DNA of 64,000 bases from Leeia aquatica (GTDB lineage Bacteria > Pseudomonadota > Gammaproteobacteria > Burkholderiales > Leeiaceae): contig NZ_JABAIM010000002.1 of assembly GCF_012641365.1 (NCBI RefSeq), forward strand, positions 124,001 through 188,000. Direction: 5' to 3'. The translations under genes were made by a program, and so were the position numbers. This document shows, in pieces, positions 53,898 through 62,352 of this stretch. Under the pieces are notes generated by a model. That model saw only the letters and a list, made by a program, of their open reading frames with translations. It did not search any database and had not been told where the DNA came from. Position 1 is the first letter of the stretch. Each line of letters opens with the position of its first letter.

Positions 53898-56273
53898 TCA
53901 ATTACGCAGCGGCTTGCCGGTTTGCAGCATGTTGAAAATCCGCGCTTGCGACTTTTCCTGTTGCAGCAGCATCACGAATGCCTTGCGCTCCAGATTGAGA
54001 ATCCATTGCTCATCGACCAGCGTACCGCTTTCCACGTCGCCACCGCACACCACTTCTGCGATGATCGAGGCCAGGAAGTAGTCATACTCGCTGATGAAGC
54101 CACCTTCTTTCATGTTGACCAGCATGCCCTTGATGGTGGCCGCGCCAGTACGACCGGCGACCGGGAATCCCTGCAGTTTGGCCGGCGGGCGGAAGCCTGC
54201 CGCAGCCATCGCCAGCGCTTCTTGCTTGGCCACATACAGCAGCTCGTAGGCATTGAAGACGATGGTGTCGCTCGCCTTCAGCAGGCCCAGCTCCTTGGCT
54301 TCTTCCGCACTTTTCGCCACATTGGCCATGGCGATATTCTGGAAGTAGTTTTTCAGGAACGGCAGCAGGTCGTTGCCCTTGGCATCCGCTGCGGCACGCA
54401 GAGCAGCCTCCTTGCAGCCACCGCCGCCCGGCAGCAGGCCAACGCCAATTTCCACCAGACCGATATAGGTTTCCAGCGCAGCCACCGCCTTGTTGGCGTG
54501 CATAGTGAACTCGCAGCCACCGCCCAGCGCCAAGCCACGCACGGCAGCCACCACCGGCACGCTGGAGTAGCGCAGGCGCATGGCGGTCTGCTGGAAGCGG
54601 TCAATCGAAGCTTCAATGGCGGCAAAGTCGCCCGACATGAAGGCCGGTGCCATGTCTTTCAGGTCCGCGCCCGCCGAGAACGGCTCATCGGTCTGCCAGA
54701 TCACCAGCGCCTTGTAGTGCTGCTCGGCCAGATCCAGCGCTGCGTTCACGCCGTCGATCACCGCGCTACCGATGGTGTTCATCTTGGACTTGAACGACAC
54801 CACCAGCACATCGTCACCGGTGCTCCAGGCACGCACGCCATCGTTTTCGTAAACGGTTTCACCCAGCTTGCTGTTCTCACCCACCAATGCAGCCGGTGCC
54901 AGTTGACGCTGATAGACCGGCAGGCTGGAGCGGGCTTGCAGGCTGTTGGTCGCCGCAGAGTAGGAGCCTTCGCTGCTGTGTACACCGCTACGACCATCGC
55001 TCACCCATGCCGGCAGCGCTGCGCTGGACAGGGTTTTGCCTGCTGCGATGTCTTCTGCCAGCCAACCCGCCACTTGCTGCCAGCCTGCCGCTTGCCAGGT
55101 CTCGAACGGACCCACGCTCCAGCCAAAGCCCCAGCGGATGGCCAGGTCCACATCGCGTGCATTGTTGGCAATATCCGCCAGGTGGCAGGCAATGTACTGG
55201 AATACATCGGCAAAGCAGGCCCACAGGAACTGGGCTTGTGGGTGGCTGCTGGCGCGCAGTGCGGCAAATTTCTCGGCCGGGTTCTTGATCTTGAGGATCT
55301 CTTTCACCGACTCGTCGGCCTTTTCGCCAGACGCCACGTACTCGCCGCTCACCGGGTCGAGCACCTGAATGTCCTTGCCGACCTTCTTGTAGATACCGGC
55401 CTTGGTTTTCTGACCCAGCGCACCGGTCTCGATCAGCTTTTGCAGCCAGGCCGGGATATCGTAGTGCGGATGCCACGGGTCGTTCGGCAGGCTATCCTTC
55501 ATGGTCTTGACAACGTGGGCAAAGGTATCCAGCCCCACCACGTCTGCCGTACGGAAGGTCGCCGACTTGGCGCGCCCCAGCCGGGTTCCGGTCAGGTCGT
55601 CCACCACGTCAAAACGGATACCAAACTTGGCAGCGTTGGCAATGGTCGCCAGCATGGAGAACACGCCGATGCGGTTGGCCACAAAGTTCGGGGTGTCCTT
55701 GGCGCGCACCACGCCCTTGCCCAGGGTGGTAGTCAGGAAGGATTCCAGATTGTCCAGCATGGTTGCATCGCTGCTGGTGGCCGGGATGATTTCCACCAGC
55801 GTCATGTAGCGCGGCGGATTGAAGAAGTGGATGCCGCAGAAGTGGCTGCGCATCGAATCCGGCAGCGCCTCAGCCAGCTTGTTGATCGACAGGCCAGAGG
55901 TGTTGGAGGCAAAAATGGTTTGCGCGCCGAGGAAAGGGGCTACCTTGTGGTACAGGTCCAGCTTCCAGTCCATGCGTTCGGCAATCGCCTCGATCACCAG
56001 ATCACACTCCTTGAGCAGGTCCATATGCTCTTCGTAGTTGGCCGGGGTGATCAGCTGTGCCTTGCTGGCCACCGACAGGGGAGCCGGGTTCAGCTTCTTC
56101 AGGTTGTCGATCGCCTTTTTGGCGATGGCACTCTTGTCGCCCTCTTTCGCGGGCAGATCAAACAGCACCGACTCGACGCCCGCATTGGCGAGATGGGCGG
56201 CAATCTGCGCTCCCATCACACCCGCGCCGAGCACCGCCGCCTTGCGGACATAGAAATTCTTGGACGTGGCCAT
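53898..56273 (-). CDS. 3-hydroxyacyl-CoA dehydrogenase / enoyl-CoA hydratase fusion (FadN-like)
   Basis: A 791-residue bifunctional beta-oxidation enzyme. The dehydrogenase half comes first: NAD loop AAVLGAGVMGAQIAAHLANAG at about 10-30, then GIHFFNPPRYMTLVEI. The hydratase/crotonase half follows at about 480-680: FSAGADLKDM, GLALGGGCEF, EIGVGLLPGGGG. This order is reversed from E. coli FadB and resembles Bacillus FadN. ATG at 56273 has AGGAG five bases upstream. Starts the operon with fadA. Candidate PsrA half-sites lie 70-100 bases upstream. Confidence 0.92.
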   Translation of the reverse strand: MATSKNFYVRKAAVLGAGVMGAQIAAHLANAGVESVLFDLPAKEGDKSAIAKKAIDNLKKLNPAPLSVASKAQLITPANYEEHMDLLKECDLVIEAIAERMDWKLDLYHKVAPFLGAQTIFASNTSGLSINKLAEALPDSMRSHFCGIHFFNPPRYMTLVEIIPATSSDATMLDNLESFLTTTLGKGVVRAKDTPNFVANRIGVFSMLATIANAAKFGIRFDVVDDLTGTRLGRAKSATFRTADVVGLDTFAHVVKTMKDSLPNDPWHPHYDIPAWLQKLIETGALGQKTKAGIYKKVGKDIQVLDPVSGEYVASGEKADESVKEILKIKNPAEKFAALRASSHPQAQFLWACFADVFQYIACHLADIANNARDVDLAIRWGFGWSVGPFETWQAAGWQQVAGWLAEDIAAGKTLSSAALPAWVSDGRSGVHSSEGSYSAATNSLQARSSLPVYQRQLAPAALVGENSKLGETVYENDGVRAWSTGDDVLVVSFKSKMNTIGSAVIDGVNAALDLAEQHYKALVIWQTDEPFSAGADLKDMAPAFMSGDFAAIEASIDRFQQTAMRLRYSSVPVVAAVRGLALGGGCEFTMHANKAVAALETYIGLVEIGVGLLPGGGGCKEAALRAAADAKGNDLLPFLKNYFQNIAMANVAKSAEEAKELGLLKASDTIVFNAYELLYVAKQEALAMAAAGFRPPAKLQGFPVAGRTGAATIKGMLVNMKEGGFISEYDYFLASIIAEVVCGGDVESGTLVDEQWILNLERKAFVMLLQQEKSQARIFNMLQTGKPLRN

Positions 56274-56298
56274 GCTTGCTCCTGTGTATCTACGCTCG

Positions 56299-56376
56299 AT
56301 TGTAGGGCACCCTGCGGCACCCACCACTTGCCAGTGACACCGGCAAGCCGTTTCTCCAGACTGCAAAGCTCGCTTG
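56299..56376 (-). promoter_or_regulatory. Promoter region of the beta-oxidation operon with PsrA-like sites
   Basis: On the minus strand TACAAT (56304-56299) is a strong -10 for the dehydrogenase gene. About 40-72 bases further upstream lie GAAAC-N1-GCTTG (56354-56344) and CAAGC-N3-CTTTG (56376-56364). They resemble degenerate forms of the GAAAC/CAAAC palindromes in front of psrA. Confidence 0.4.
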
Positions 56377-56433
56377 GTGCGCGGAGACACGCACCGTCTG
56401 GCCGACTGCCCCAGGCAACCGGCCTGATGTCAT

Positions 56434-57126
56434 TCACCCCGTCCCAGCCTGCATCCCGCCGGAGAGGAAAGGGAGTATCTGCTGCATCACCATGCGCTGA
56501 TCGTCTGCATCCACCGTTTCGCAGCGGGCGACCATCTGCAGCGCATCATTGCCGGCCAGGGCGTGGAACAAGGTGCCAAACGCCAAGTGCAGGCGCCACA
56601 TCAAGGTGGCTTCATCCAGCAGTGGCAGCGCTTCACGCAGCACCGTCTTGTATGCCATGACCAGCGGTGCAAAATGTTTGGGCAGCACCCCTTGCAGCGC
56701 AGGATGCGGCTCAATGAAAGCCCGCGACAGCAAGCGGACAAACCGCCCGCCGTCCCGCCCCCGGCTCCAGACCTGCTGCTGCGCCGTCTCCAGAAAAATG
56801 GCCATCGCGCTCGCCACCGGGACCGGCCCGGCAGCCTGCTGCTGCAACAAGCGCTGGCAGCATTGCTGCACCAAGGGGTCCAACCGGCGACTGAACACTT
56901 CTTGCAGCAAGGCTTCCTTGGAGCCGAAGTGGTAATTCACCGAAGCCAGGTTGACAGAAGCCCGCTGGGTGATCATCCGCAGCGAGGTACCGGCAAAGCC
57001 ATGCTCCGCGAACAATACCTCGGCGGCATCCAGCATGCGTTGCACCGTATCCGCAGTCGAGGCAGCCGGTGTGGCACCACTTTTCCGGTCAGTTCCTGTC
57101 CCAGCACGCACGCGGTCAAGCCTCAT
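56434..57126 (-). CDS. psrA: Fatty-acid-responsive TetR regulator PsrA
   Basis: A TetR regulator of about 230 residues that closely matches P. aeruginosa PsrA from memory. Shared stretches are RMLDAAEVLFAEHGFAGTSLRMIT, VNLASVNYHFGSKEALLQEVFSR, and the C-terminal PFLSGGMQAGTG. PsrA represses fad genes and is released by long-chain fatty acids. Start taken at 57126; codons upstream to 57150 fall inside the operator, and no Shine-Dalgarno is visible for either start. Adjacent to the beta-oxidation operon, on the same strand, 160 bases before it. Confidence 0.88.
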   Translation of the reverse strand: MRLDRVRAGTGTDRKSGATPAASTADTVQRMLDAAEVLFAEHGFAGTSLRMITQRASVNLASVNYHFGSKEALLQEVFSRRLDPLVQQCCQRLLQQQAAGPVPVASAMAIFLETAQQQVWSRGRDGGRFVRLLSRAFIEPHPALQGVLPKHFAPLVMAYKTVLREALPLLDEATLMWRLHLAFGTLFHALAGNDALQMVARCETVDADDQRMVMQQILPFLSGGMQAGTG

Positions 57127-57130
57127 CAAG

Positions 57131-57185
57131 CAAACGGTTGTTTGAAACATACGTTTGAGGCTTTACTTTGTCAAGCGCTCGCTTG
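57131..57185 (-). promoter_or_regulatory. psrA promoter overlapped by three PsrA-type boxes
   Basis: TTGACA (57174-57169), 17 bases, TATGTT (57151-57146) form the promoter. Three 14-bp palindromes with the same five-four-five layout overlap it: CAAACGGTTGTTTG (57131-57144), GAAACATACGTTTG (57144-57157) and CAAGCGCTCGCTTG (57172-57185). The published PsrA consensus is G/CAAAC-N2-4-GTTTG/C, which the first two fit. Autorepression is expected. Confidence 0.75.
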
Positions 57186-57304
57186 GTAAATATTCGTTCA
57201 CAGGGATGCAAACAGTATAGACCGTGCACTGCAACACAAGGTTACAGCTGACAATCGGTCATACCCGGACAGAAGGACAGGCAGGGCTTAGCGCGCGCCT
57301 CGCC

Positions 57305-57685
57305 TCACAGACTTGAGGCCAGCAGGGTCAGCACAGCCACCAACAGAAACCCCAGCCAGGAAAGGTGTTTGCCGCGCGATCCCCACAGGGACACCGCGAA
57401 CTGCAGCAGAAAGCACAGCCCCACCACACGCCCGATCTGCTCGGGAGAGAAGGTGGGTCGGGCCAACAGGACCAATACCCCAGCCAACCCGAGCCAGGCC
57501 AGGGTGGTGATATGCCAGGCAAAGCGCAGCAAGGTCATGGTATACGCTGTGCCACCGTACAGGCGTGGCAAATTGTCCAGCCGCGCCAGCCGCCGCAGCA
57601 AGTAGCGCTCACCCAGCCAGGAATGGGCCACGCCTATCAATAGAATCACCACGGCTGCCAGATCATACAGGACCAACATGCGCAT
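57305..57685 (-). CDS. Small inner-membrane protein (DUF2214-like)
   Basis: A protein of about 126 residues with four hydrophobic helices (LYDLAAVVILLIGVAHSWLG, then LLRFAWHITTLAWLGLAGVLVLLA, and two near the C-terminus). It carries a conserved-looking basic stretch GERYLLRRLARLDNLPRLYGG. It resembles DUF2214 membrane proteins, with modest certainty. Starts at 57685 or 57679; a longer reading to 57751 would enter the nemR promoter. Divergent from nemR, so it could respond to NemR, but no promoter for it is clear. Confidence 0.6.
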   Translation of the reverse strand: MRMLVLYDLAAVVILLIGVAHSWLGERYLLRRLARLDNLPRLYGGTAYTMTLLRFAWHITTLAWLGLAGVLVLLARPTFSPEQIGRVVGLCFLLQFAVSLWGSRGKHLSWLGFLLVAVLTLLASSL

Positions 57686-57744
57686 GCTTTCAGGCTGGAT
57701 CATGATCTGCAGTATGCCAGCAGTGGCCGACTGGCGCATGATCC

Positions 57745-57774
57745 TTGACAACTAGACGACCGGTCTAGTATATT
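57745..57774 (+). promoter_or_regulatory. nemR promoter with NemR operator filling the spacer
   Basis: TTGACA (57745-57750), 18 bases, TATATT (57769-57774). The spacer is the operator, CTAGACGACCGGTCTAG (57752-57768), repeated before nemA at 58386. The -10 ends seven bases before the nemR ATG, so the transcript would be leaderless or nearly so. Confidence 0.75.
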
Positions 57775-57781
57775 GCACCCC

Positions 57782-58369
57782 ATGAGCCGCCACATCGACA
57801 CCCGCAACCACCTGCTGGACACCGGATCCCAGATCATTCTGGGCCGCGGCTTCTCTGCGGTGGGTCTGGCTGAAATCCTGGGTACCGCAGAGGTACCCAA
57901 GGGGTCGTTCTACCACTACTTCGCCTCCAAGGAGGCATTTGGGGTGGCCATGCTGCAACGCTACTTCGCCGAGTATCTGACCCTGCTGCGCCAAAGGCTG
58001 ACTCGCGAGGAAGGCACCGCCCATGAGCGCCTGCTGGGCTATTACCAGCAGTGGGTCGCCAACCATCAAGCCAATTGCAGTGGTGGGGGATGCCTCGCTG
58101 TCAAACTCTCTGGCGAAGTAGCCGACCTCTCCGAGCCGATGCGGGAAGCCCTGGCTGAAGGCATGCATGGGGTTTGCGGGCTCATTGCCGACTGCATTAT
58201 TCAAGGCCAACAGGAAGGCTCCATTACGACGGCACAGGCCGCACCCGAGCTGGCCGCCTCCCTGTACAGCCTGTGGGTGGGCAGTGCCTTGCTGAGCAAG
58301 GTACAGCGCAGCCTCTTGCCATTGCAACTCGCATTACAACAAACCCGCCTGCTGCTGCAGGCCCCCTGA
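57782..58369 (+). CDS. nemR: Electrophile-sensing TetR repressor NemR
   Basis: A 195-residue TetR repressor strongly resembling E. coli NemR from memory: DTRNHLLDTGSQIIL, TAEVPKGSFYHYFASKEAFGVAML and GGCLAVKLSGEVADLSEPMREA. Cys104 in GGCLAVKL corresponds to E. coli Cys106, the residue that senses reactive chlorine and electrophiles, and an extra Cys lies at 99. ATG at 57782 follows immediately after the promoter. It diverges from a small membrane protein and precedes nemA, which has its own copy of the operator. No gloA lies next to them, unlike in E. coli. Confidence 0.92.
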   Translation: MSRHIDTRNHLLDTGSQIILGRGFSAVGLAEILGTAEVPKGSFYHYFASKEAFGVAMLQRYFAEYLTLLRQRLTREEGTAHERLLGYYQQWVANHQANCSGGGCLAVKLSGEVADLSEPMREALAEGMHGVCGLIADCIIQGQQEGSITTAQAAPELAASLYSLWVGSALLSKVQRSLLPLQLALQQTRLLLQAP

Positions 58370-58385
58370 TTTTTTTCGTCGGAAA

Positions 58386-58401
58386 CTAGACGACCGGTCT
58401 A
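58386..58401. promoter_or_regulatory. NemR operator in front of nemA
   Basis: CTAGACGACCGGTCTA, identical to the site in the nemR promoter over 16 bases, within the 47-base nemR-nemA gap. TAATTA (58400-58405) could serve as -10. A second promoter for nemA under NemR control is inferred. Confidence 0.75.
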
Positions 58402-58416
58402 ATTAACACAAAGGGC

Positions 58417-59514
58417 ATGACCATGCTGGACAAACTGTTGACCCCCCTGCAAATCGGTGCCGTAACCGCGAACAACCGCGTACTGATGGCGCCACTGACC
58501 CGCTTGCGCAATACGGAACCCGGCGACCTGCCGACGCCACTGATGGCGGAATACTACGCCCAGCGTGCCAGCGCAGGCCTGATCGTTTCCGAAGCCACCC
58601 ACATCTCCCCGCAGGGCAAAGGCTACGCCGGGGCACCGGGCATCTATAATGACGCCCAGGTCCATGCTTGGAAGGATGTCACCGATGCCGTACACCAGGC
58701 GGGAGGCAAGATTGCACTGCAGCTGTGGCATGTAGGTCGCATTTCGCACACCTCGCTGCAACCGGGCGGTGCCGCCCCCGTCGCCCCATCCGCCATTCAG
58801 GCCGACAGCAACACCACCATCCGTAATGCAACAGGGCAACTGGAACGGGTGCCGACCAGCCTGCCGCGTGCACTGGAAACCGCAGAGCTGCCAGCGCTGG
58901 TTGAAGACTATGCACAGGCCACTGAACGCGCCCGCGCCGCGGGTTTCGACATGGTGGAAATCCATGCCGCCAATGGCTACCTGCTGAACCAGTTTCTCGC
59001 CACGGAAAGTAACCAGCGTAGCGATGCATATGGCGGTTCCATCGAAAACCGCGCGCGCTTGGTACTGGAAGTGCTGGATGCGGTGATCGCCAGCTGGGAT
59101 GCCAAGCATGTGGGCATTCGCATTTCGCCGCACGGTCTGTTCAATGACACCCAGGATAGCGAAGCGGACAGCATGGCCTACTACCTGGCCGAAGCGTTTG
59201 CCAAGCGCGGTATCGCTTACCTGCACCTGTCCGAACCCGACTGGGGTGGTGCACCGGAGCTGAGCGAGGCTTTCCGCAAGGGCCTGCGTGAGCGCTTCCC
59301 CGGTGTCATCATCGGTTCCGGTGGCTATCAGGCGGACGATGCCGACCAGCTGATCCAGAGCGGCCTGATCGACGCCGTCGCCTTTGGTCGCAGCTTCATC
59401 GCCAACCCGGACCTGCCTGCCCGCTTCCAGGCTGGCGCCACACTCAACCCGCTGCGTGCCGAAACGCTATACGGCGGCGGTGCCGAAGGGTATACCGATT
59501 ACCCGGCGCTGTAA
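58417..59514 (+). CDS. nemA: N-ethylmaleimide reductase NemA (old yellow enzyme)
   Basis: FMN-dependent ene-reductase that reduces electrophilic alkenes, quinones and nitro compounds. 365 residues, as E. coli NemA. N-terminal [38 protein letters not shown], the active-site pair in [13 protein letters not shown] (His and Asn), and the C-terminal FMN-phosphate region IGSGGY with [13 protein letters not shown]. Starts at 58417 or 58423 (MLDKL); the latter has AAGG at a better distance. Controlled by NemR. Confidence 0.93.
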   Translation: MTMLDKLLTPLQIGAVTANNRVLMAPLTRLRNTEPGDLPTPLMAEYYAQRASAGLIVSEATHISPQGKGYAGAPGIYNDAQVHAWKDVTDAVHQAGGKIALQLWHVGRISHTSLQPGGAAPVAPSAIQADSNTTIRNATGQLERVPTSLPRALETAELPALVEDYAQATERARAAGFDMVEIHAANGYLLNQFLATESNQRSDAYGGSIENRARLVLEVLDAVIASWDAKHVGIRISPHGLFNDTQDSEADSMAYYLAEAFAKRGIAYLHLSEPDWGGAPELSEAFRKGLRERFPGVIIGSGGYQADDADQLIQSGLIDAVAFGRSFIANPDLPARFQAGATLNPLRAETLYGGGAEGYTDYPAL

Positions 59515-59521
59515 GTCAACT

Positions 59522-59557
59522 GGGCGTGATGGGGATGCTGTTACTTCCCTCACGCCC
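59522..59557 (+). terminator. Hairpin after nemA
   Basis: GGGCGTGA (59522-59529) pairs with TCACGCCC (59550-59557) across a 20-base loop that can pair further. No T-run follows, so it is a weak candidate for nemA termination. Confidence 0.35.
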
Positions 59558-59591
59558 TATAAAAACTCCCCGCGTCCGCCAGACCAGGCAC

Positions 59592-60803
59592 TCACCCACC
59601 GCGATACACCAGCCGTAACACCGTACCATTGCGGTCTTCGCTGATGTACACCGCGCCATCCGCCCCCACCCGCACATCGACTGGCGCGCCCATCGGTTGC
59701 GTGTCTTTCGGCCCCCAGCCGTCGATCAGCGGGATGGGTTTGCCTTGGGGGGTGCCGTCTGCAGCCACATCATAGGCCACCAGGCGGTGACCATTGTCGC
59801 GGTAGCCGTGGAAGCCCACCAGCAAGCGGCCTTGCCATGGGGCCGGGAATTGCTTGGCGGTGTAGAAGGTCATGCCCAGCGGCGCAGCGTGCCCCGGCAG
59901 CAGCACCACAGGTGCTTGTTGCTTGCGGCAGTCATATTTGGGGAATTCCGGCGCATTGACGTTCATGTCATAGCAGTAGGGCCAGCCGTAGCTGCCACCC
60001 GGAATCAACCGGTTGATTTCATCGTGCGGCAGGTCGTTATCATTGTTATCCGGCAGATTGATTTTCTTGTTGATGGCATCGCGGCTGTTCTCGCCTTGCC
60101 AGATGCTGCCGCTGCTGTGCAGTGCCAAGGCCATGGAGTTGCGCAAGCCGCGTGCGTAGATACTCCAGCCGGTCACCTTGCCGCCTGGCTTGTCAAAGCG
60201 GTAGCGGCGCACCACGCCACGTGCTTGTTCGCCCTCTGCTTCCGCGCAGCTGGGACCATTGGCCTTGTCACAGTTATCCGACGCTGAGCCGACGTTGACC
60301 AGCAGTTGCCCTTCAGCATCGAACAGCAGGCTGACCAAGGGGTGACGACCGGTGCCTTGCAGCGGTTCAATACCCGAGTCACCGCCAATCACGGCCTGCA
60401 GCGCAGGCTGCGCAGCTTTGGGGTCGAACCGCATCACGCCACCGACCACACCCAGATAGACCATGCCGTCCGGCCCCAATGCCAACCCGTTGGGCCGGTC
60501 CAGCTTGCTGAAAAGCTGGGTCTTGTTCCACTGCTTACCATTGCGCTGCATGCGCCACAGGCTACCCTTGTTCGGGTCCCAGCTGCGCATGTCAACCACC
60601 AGCAGATCACCGCTCGGCAAGGGGAGCAGGCCGCGCGGGAATTTGAAATCATCCGCGATCAGGCCGACGCAAAAACCCTTGGGGGTCACGACGTCGATCT
60701 TGGGGAACCCGTCACACTCGCCGTTGGTCGGATACTTGTCGGCCCAGACCGCAGGGGACAAAAAAGCTGCCGCCAGCAATACGGCCACTCGTGTTGCACG
60801 CAT
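59592..60803 (-). CDS. Exported PQQ-dependent sugar dehydrogenase-like protein
   Basis: A 403-residue periplasmic six-bladed beta-propeller protein of the sorbosone/glucose dehydrogenase family. Signal peptide MRATRVAVLLAAAFLSPAVWA. LPLPSGDLLVVDMRSWD, GIEPLQGTGRHPLVSLLFDAEGQLLVNVGS, YARGLRNSMALAL, and GGSYGWPYCYDM are characteristic, and eight Cys may form disulfides. ATG at 60803 has GGAG six bases upstream; the longer frame to 61013 lacks one. No PQQ synthesis genes are in the window, so the cofactor is presumed. Confidence 0.82.
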   Translation of the reverse strand: MRATRVAVLLAAAFLSPAVWADKYPTNGECDGFPKIDVVTPKGFCVGLIADDFKFPRGLLPLPSGDLLVVDMRSWDPNKGSLWRMQRNGKQWNKTQLFSKLDRPNGLALGPDGMVYLGVVGGVMRFDPKAAQPALQAVIGGDSGIEPLQGTGRHPLVSLLFDAEGQLLVNVGSASDNCDKANGPSCAEAEGEQARGVVRRYRFDKPGGKVTGWSIYARGLRNSMALALHSSGSIWQGENSRDAINKKINLPDNNDNDLPHDEINRLIPGGSYGWPYCYDMNVNAPEFPKYDCRKQQAPVVLLPGHAAPLGMTFYTAKQFPAPWQGRLLVGFHGYRDNGHRLVAYDVAADGTPQGKPIPLIDGWGPKDTQPMGAPVDVRVGADGAVYISEDRNGTVLRLVYRGG

Positions 60804-60890
60804 GTCACGCTCCATAAAGGTTGTTGCAGACCTTAAGCCTGCATCTGGTGTGCGGAAATGCCAGCATGCTAACATTGAAGCGGAGGCTAT

Positions 60891-61223
60891 ATGAACAGCT
60901 ATCGCATCACCCTGACCTTGGCGCCCTTGAGTGAGCTGGAGTGCCATCGTGCGCTGGATGCCATTCGCCAGTACTGGATGCGGCCGGAGCAGTTGAGCCG
61001 CAAGCCTTGGCAAGGGGCCTTCATCCTGACCGCGTCTTCTGAAGCCAACTTGCCGGCTTTTGAAACCGAGAGCCTGTTTGCCAAGCGCTTGAGCTCGGCC
61101 ATCTGGCGGCGGCTGGGCCGCTACGTCAAGATCACCGTGGATTGTGTCTGCATTGATGACGACACGTCGTCACATTTCTTGTTCGATGAAACCCGATATC
61201 GTGAACTGATGACCCTGCGCTAA
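60891..61223 (+). CDS. Hypothetical protein, 110 residues
   Basis: Not recognised. A small soluble protein, no signal or membrane segment. ATG at 60891 has GGAGG six bases upstream, a good ribosome binding site, and codon use matches the neighbours. Strand-helix alternation (YRITLTLAPL at the start, YVKITVDCVCID near residue 85) suggests a ferredoxin-like fold; this is a guess. Convergent with the next gene, sharing four bases at the stops, and divergent from the sugar dehydrogenase. Confidence 0.6.
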   Translation: MNSYRITLTLAPLSELECHRALDAIRQYWMRPEQLSRKPWQGAFILTASSEANLPAFETESLFAKRLSSAIWRRLGRYVKITVDCVCIDDDTSSHFLFDETRYRELMTLR

Positions 61224-61915
61224 GCCTGCTCATGAAGCGGGCGCAAGCGGTCCAGCGGAACAGGCTGCGCAGACTGCCAATTGCACTCCCCTACCGCCAG
61301 AAAGCGGTCGATGGCATATTCAACCACCGTACGGTCGATCACTTCCACGTCCAGCACCATGTTTAGCCCTACGCCGTAGCGATAGCCAGGCAGTATCTGG
61401 AAGCGCTCATGGATCACAGGTGGCGTATGGTGCAGGATGTCTACTTTGAGTTTCGTTATTTGCTGGTGCAAGGTACGCCCTTCAAAACGAGCATAGTGTG
61501 GCTCGGGCGGTGAAACCGCTTCGTAGGCCCACACCTTTCCAGTATCAGAAAATAGCGCGGGAATAAACTCGATCTGCCGCTCGGCTTCCCGCTCAACCGC
61601 TGTTAACGCCGCATGGGCTTGTTCACGGGCCAGCCGACCGGCTTCATCCTGAAACGCGACGCGTGCCGTCACCAGCGACGCATTCCACAGTGTAAAACGA
61701 TTGCTACCCGGAAAATAGAAATCAAACCAGTTACAGCCTGCCGCAGCAGGCTCAGGATCATCCAGCGCAAACAGGCTATCAAAGCGGCCACCATAGTCGG
61801 CGGCATAGCGCCGCATGCGGTTTTTCAGCTGAATGACTGCCTCACTGCGCCGGTGGCGCGGCCAGTGTTCAAACGGTAGCAATCGGGTATGCCTCGACCG
61901 CATAGGGTTTAACAT
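61220..61915 (-). CDS. Hypothetical protein, about 231 residues
   Basis: Not recognised. Soluble and rich in aromatic residues, with a basic N-terminus (MRSRHTRLLPFEHWPRHRRSE) and an acidic start to the core (FDSLFALDDPEPAAAGCNWFDFYFPGSNRFTLWNASLV). A helical stretch at about 100-125 precedes a beta-rich C-terminal part. The start is uncertain between 61915 and 61903. The frame runs to 61948 but that lies within the ihfB terminator. No neighbour clarifies a role. Confidence 0.55.
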   Translation of the reverse strand: MLNPMRSRHTRLLPFEHWPRHRRSEAVIQLKNRMRRYAADYGGRFDSLFALDDPEPAAAGCNWFDFYFPGSNRFTLWNASLVTARVAFQDEAGRLAREQAHAALTAVEREAERQIEFIPALFSDTGKVWAYEAVSPPEPHYARFEGRTLHQQITKLKVDILHHTPPVIHERFQILPGYRYGVGLNMVLDVEVIDRTVVEYAIDRFLAVGECNWQSAQPVPLDRLRPLHEQA

Positions 61916-61927
61916 CCTGAAAAGAAA

Positions 61928-61953
61928 AAGGCATGGTGAATTCACCATGCCTT
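61928..61953 (-). terminator. Terminator of ihfB (26-bp perfect palindrome)
   Basis: A perfect 26-base palindrome centred on GAATTC, starting 22 bases past the ihfB stop and followed on the minus strand by a T-rich tract (TTTTTCTTTT). Pairing leaves room for only a small loop at the centre. Confidence 0.75.
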
Positions 61954-61974
61954 CTGATGCGGGATGGACTGGCT

Positions 61975-62271
61975 TCAGTCTTCCCGAGCTATCGTGCTAT
62001 CGACGCGCTCACGCAATTCCTTGCCCGCCTTGAAGTGGGGGACATATTTGGGTGGCACTTCCACCTTGCTGCCCGACTTCGGATTCCGTCCCGTACGGGG
62101 CGGCCGGTAGTTCAGGTCAAAACTGCCAAAACCACGAATCTCGATGCGCTGGCCCTCGGCCAAGCCCTGAGCCATGGTGTCGAGGATCGCTTTGACCGCC
62201 AACTCGGCATCCTTGGCGACCAGTTGCGGATAACGCATCGCGAGCTTGGCTATCAACTCGGATTTCGTCAT
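61975..62271 (-). CDS. ihfB: Integration host factor beta subunit
   Basis: DNA-bending nucleoid protein, heterodimer with IhfA. 98 residues. The sequence from [17 protein letters not shown] through [48 protein letters not shown] matches the IHF-beta family, including the DNA-intercalating Pro in the arm tip RTGRNP. ATG at 62271 has AGGGG six bases upstream. Follows rpsA by 81 bases, the classic order, and ends at a strong terminator. Confidence 0.96.
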   Translation of the reverse strand: MTKSELIAKLAMRYPQLVAKDAELAVKAILDTMAQGLAEGQRIEIRGFGSFDLNYRPPRTGRNPKSGSKVEVPPKYVPHFKAGKELRERVDSTIARED

Positions 62272-62352
62272 GTGGCCCCTGTCCTGGAAGTACTGCATCA
62301 AGCGCCCCAGCCTGCCTGAGCAGGCCGGGGCGTCCGGCGTGATTGCGCTGGA

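Noticed and set aside
53790-56660. A 956-codon open frame on the plus strand across the beta-oxidation fusion gene
   Set aside because: It is antisense to a certain gene, its product is low in family features and rich in His/Gln/Arg, and such frames arise from GC-rich codon use in the true gene. The same applies to long plus-strand frames opposite htpG (11728-13545), ettA (48929-51001), yfaS (40306-41970) and the kinases (8979-10463, 5613-6809).
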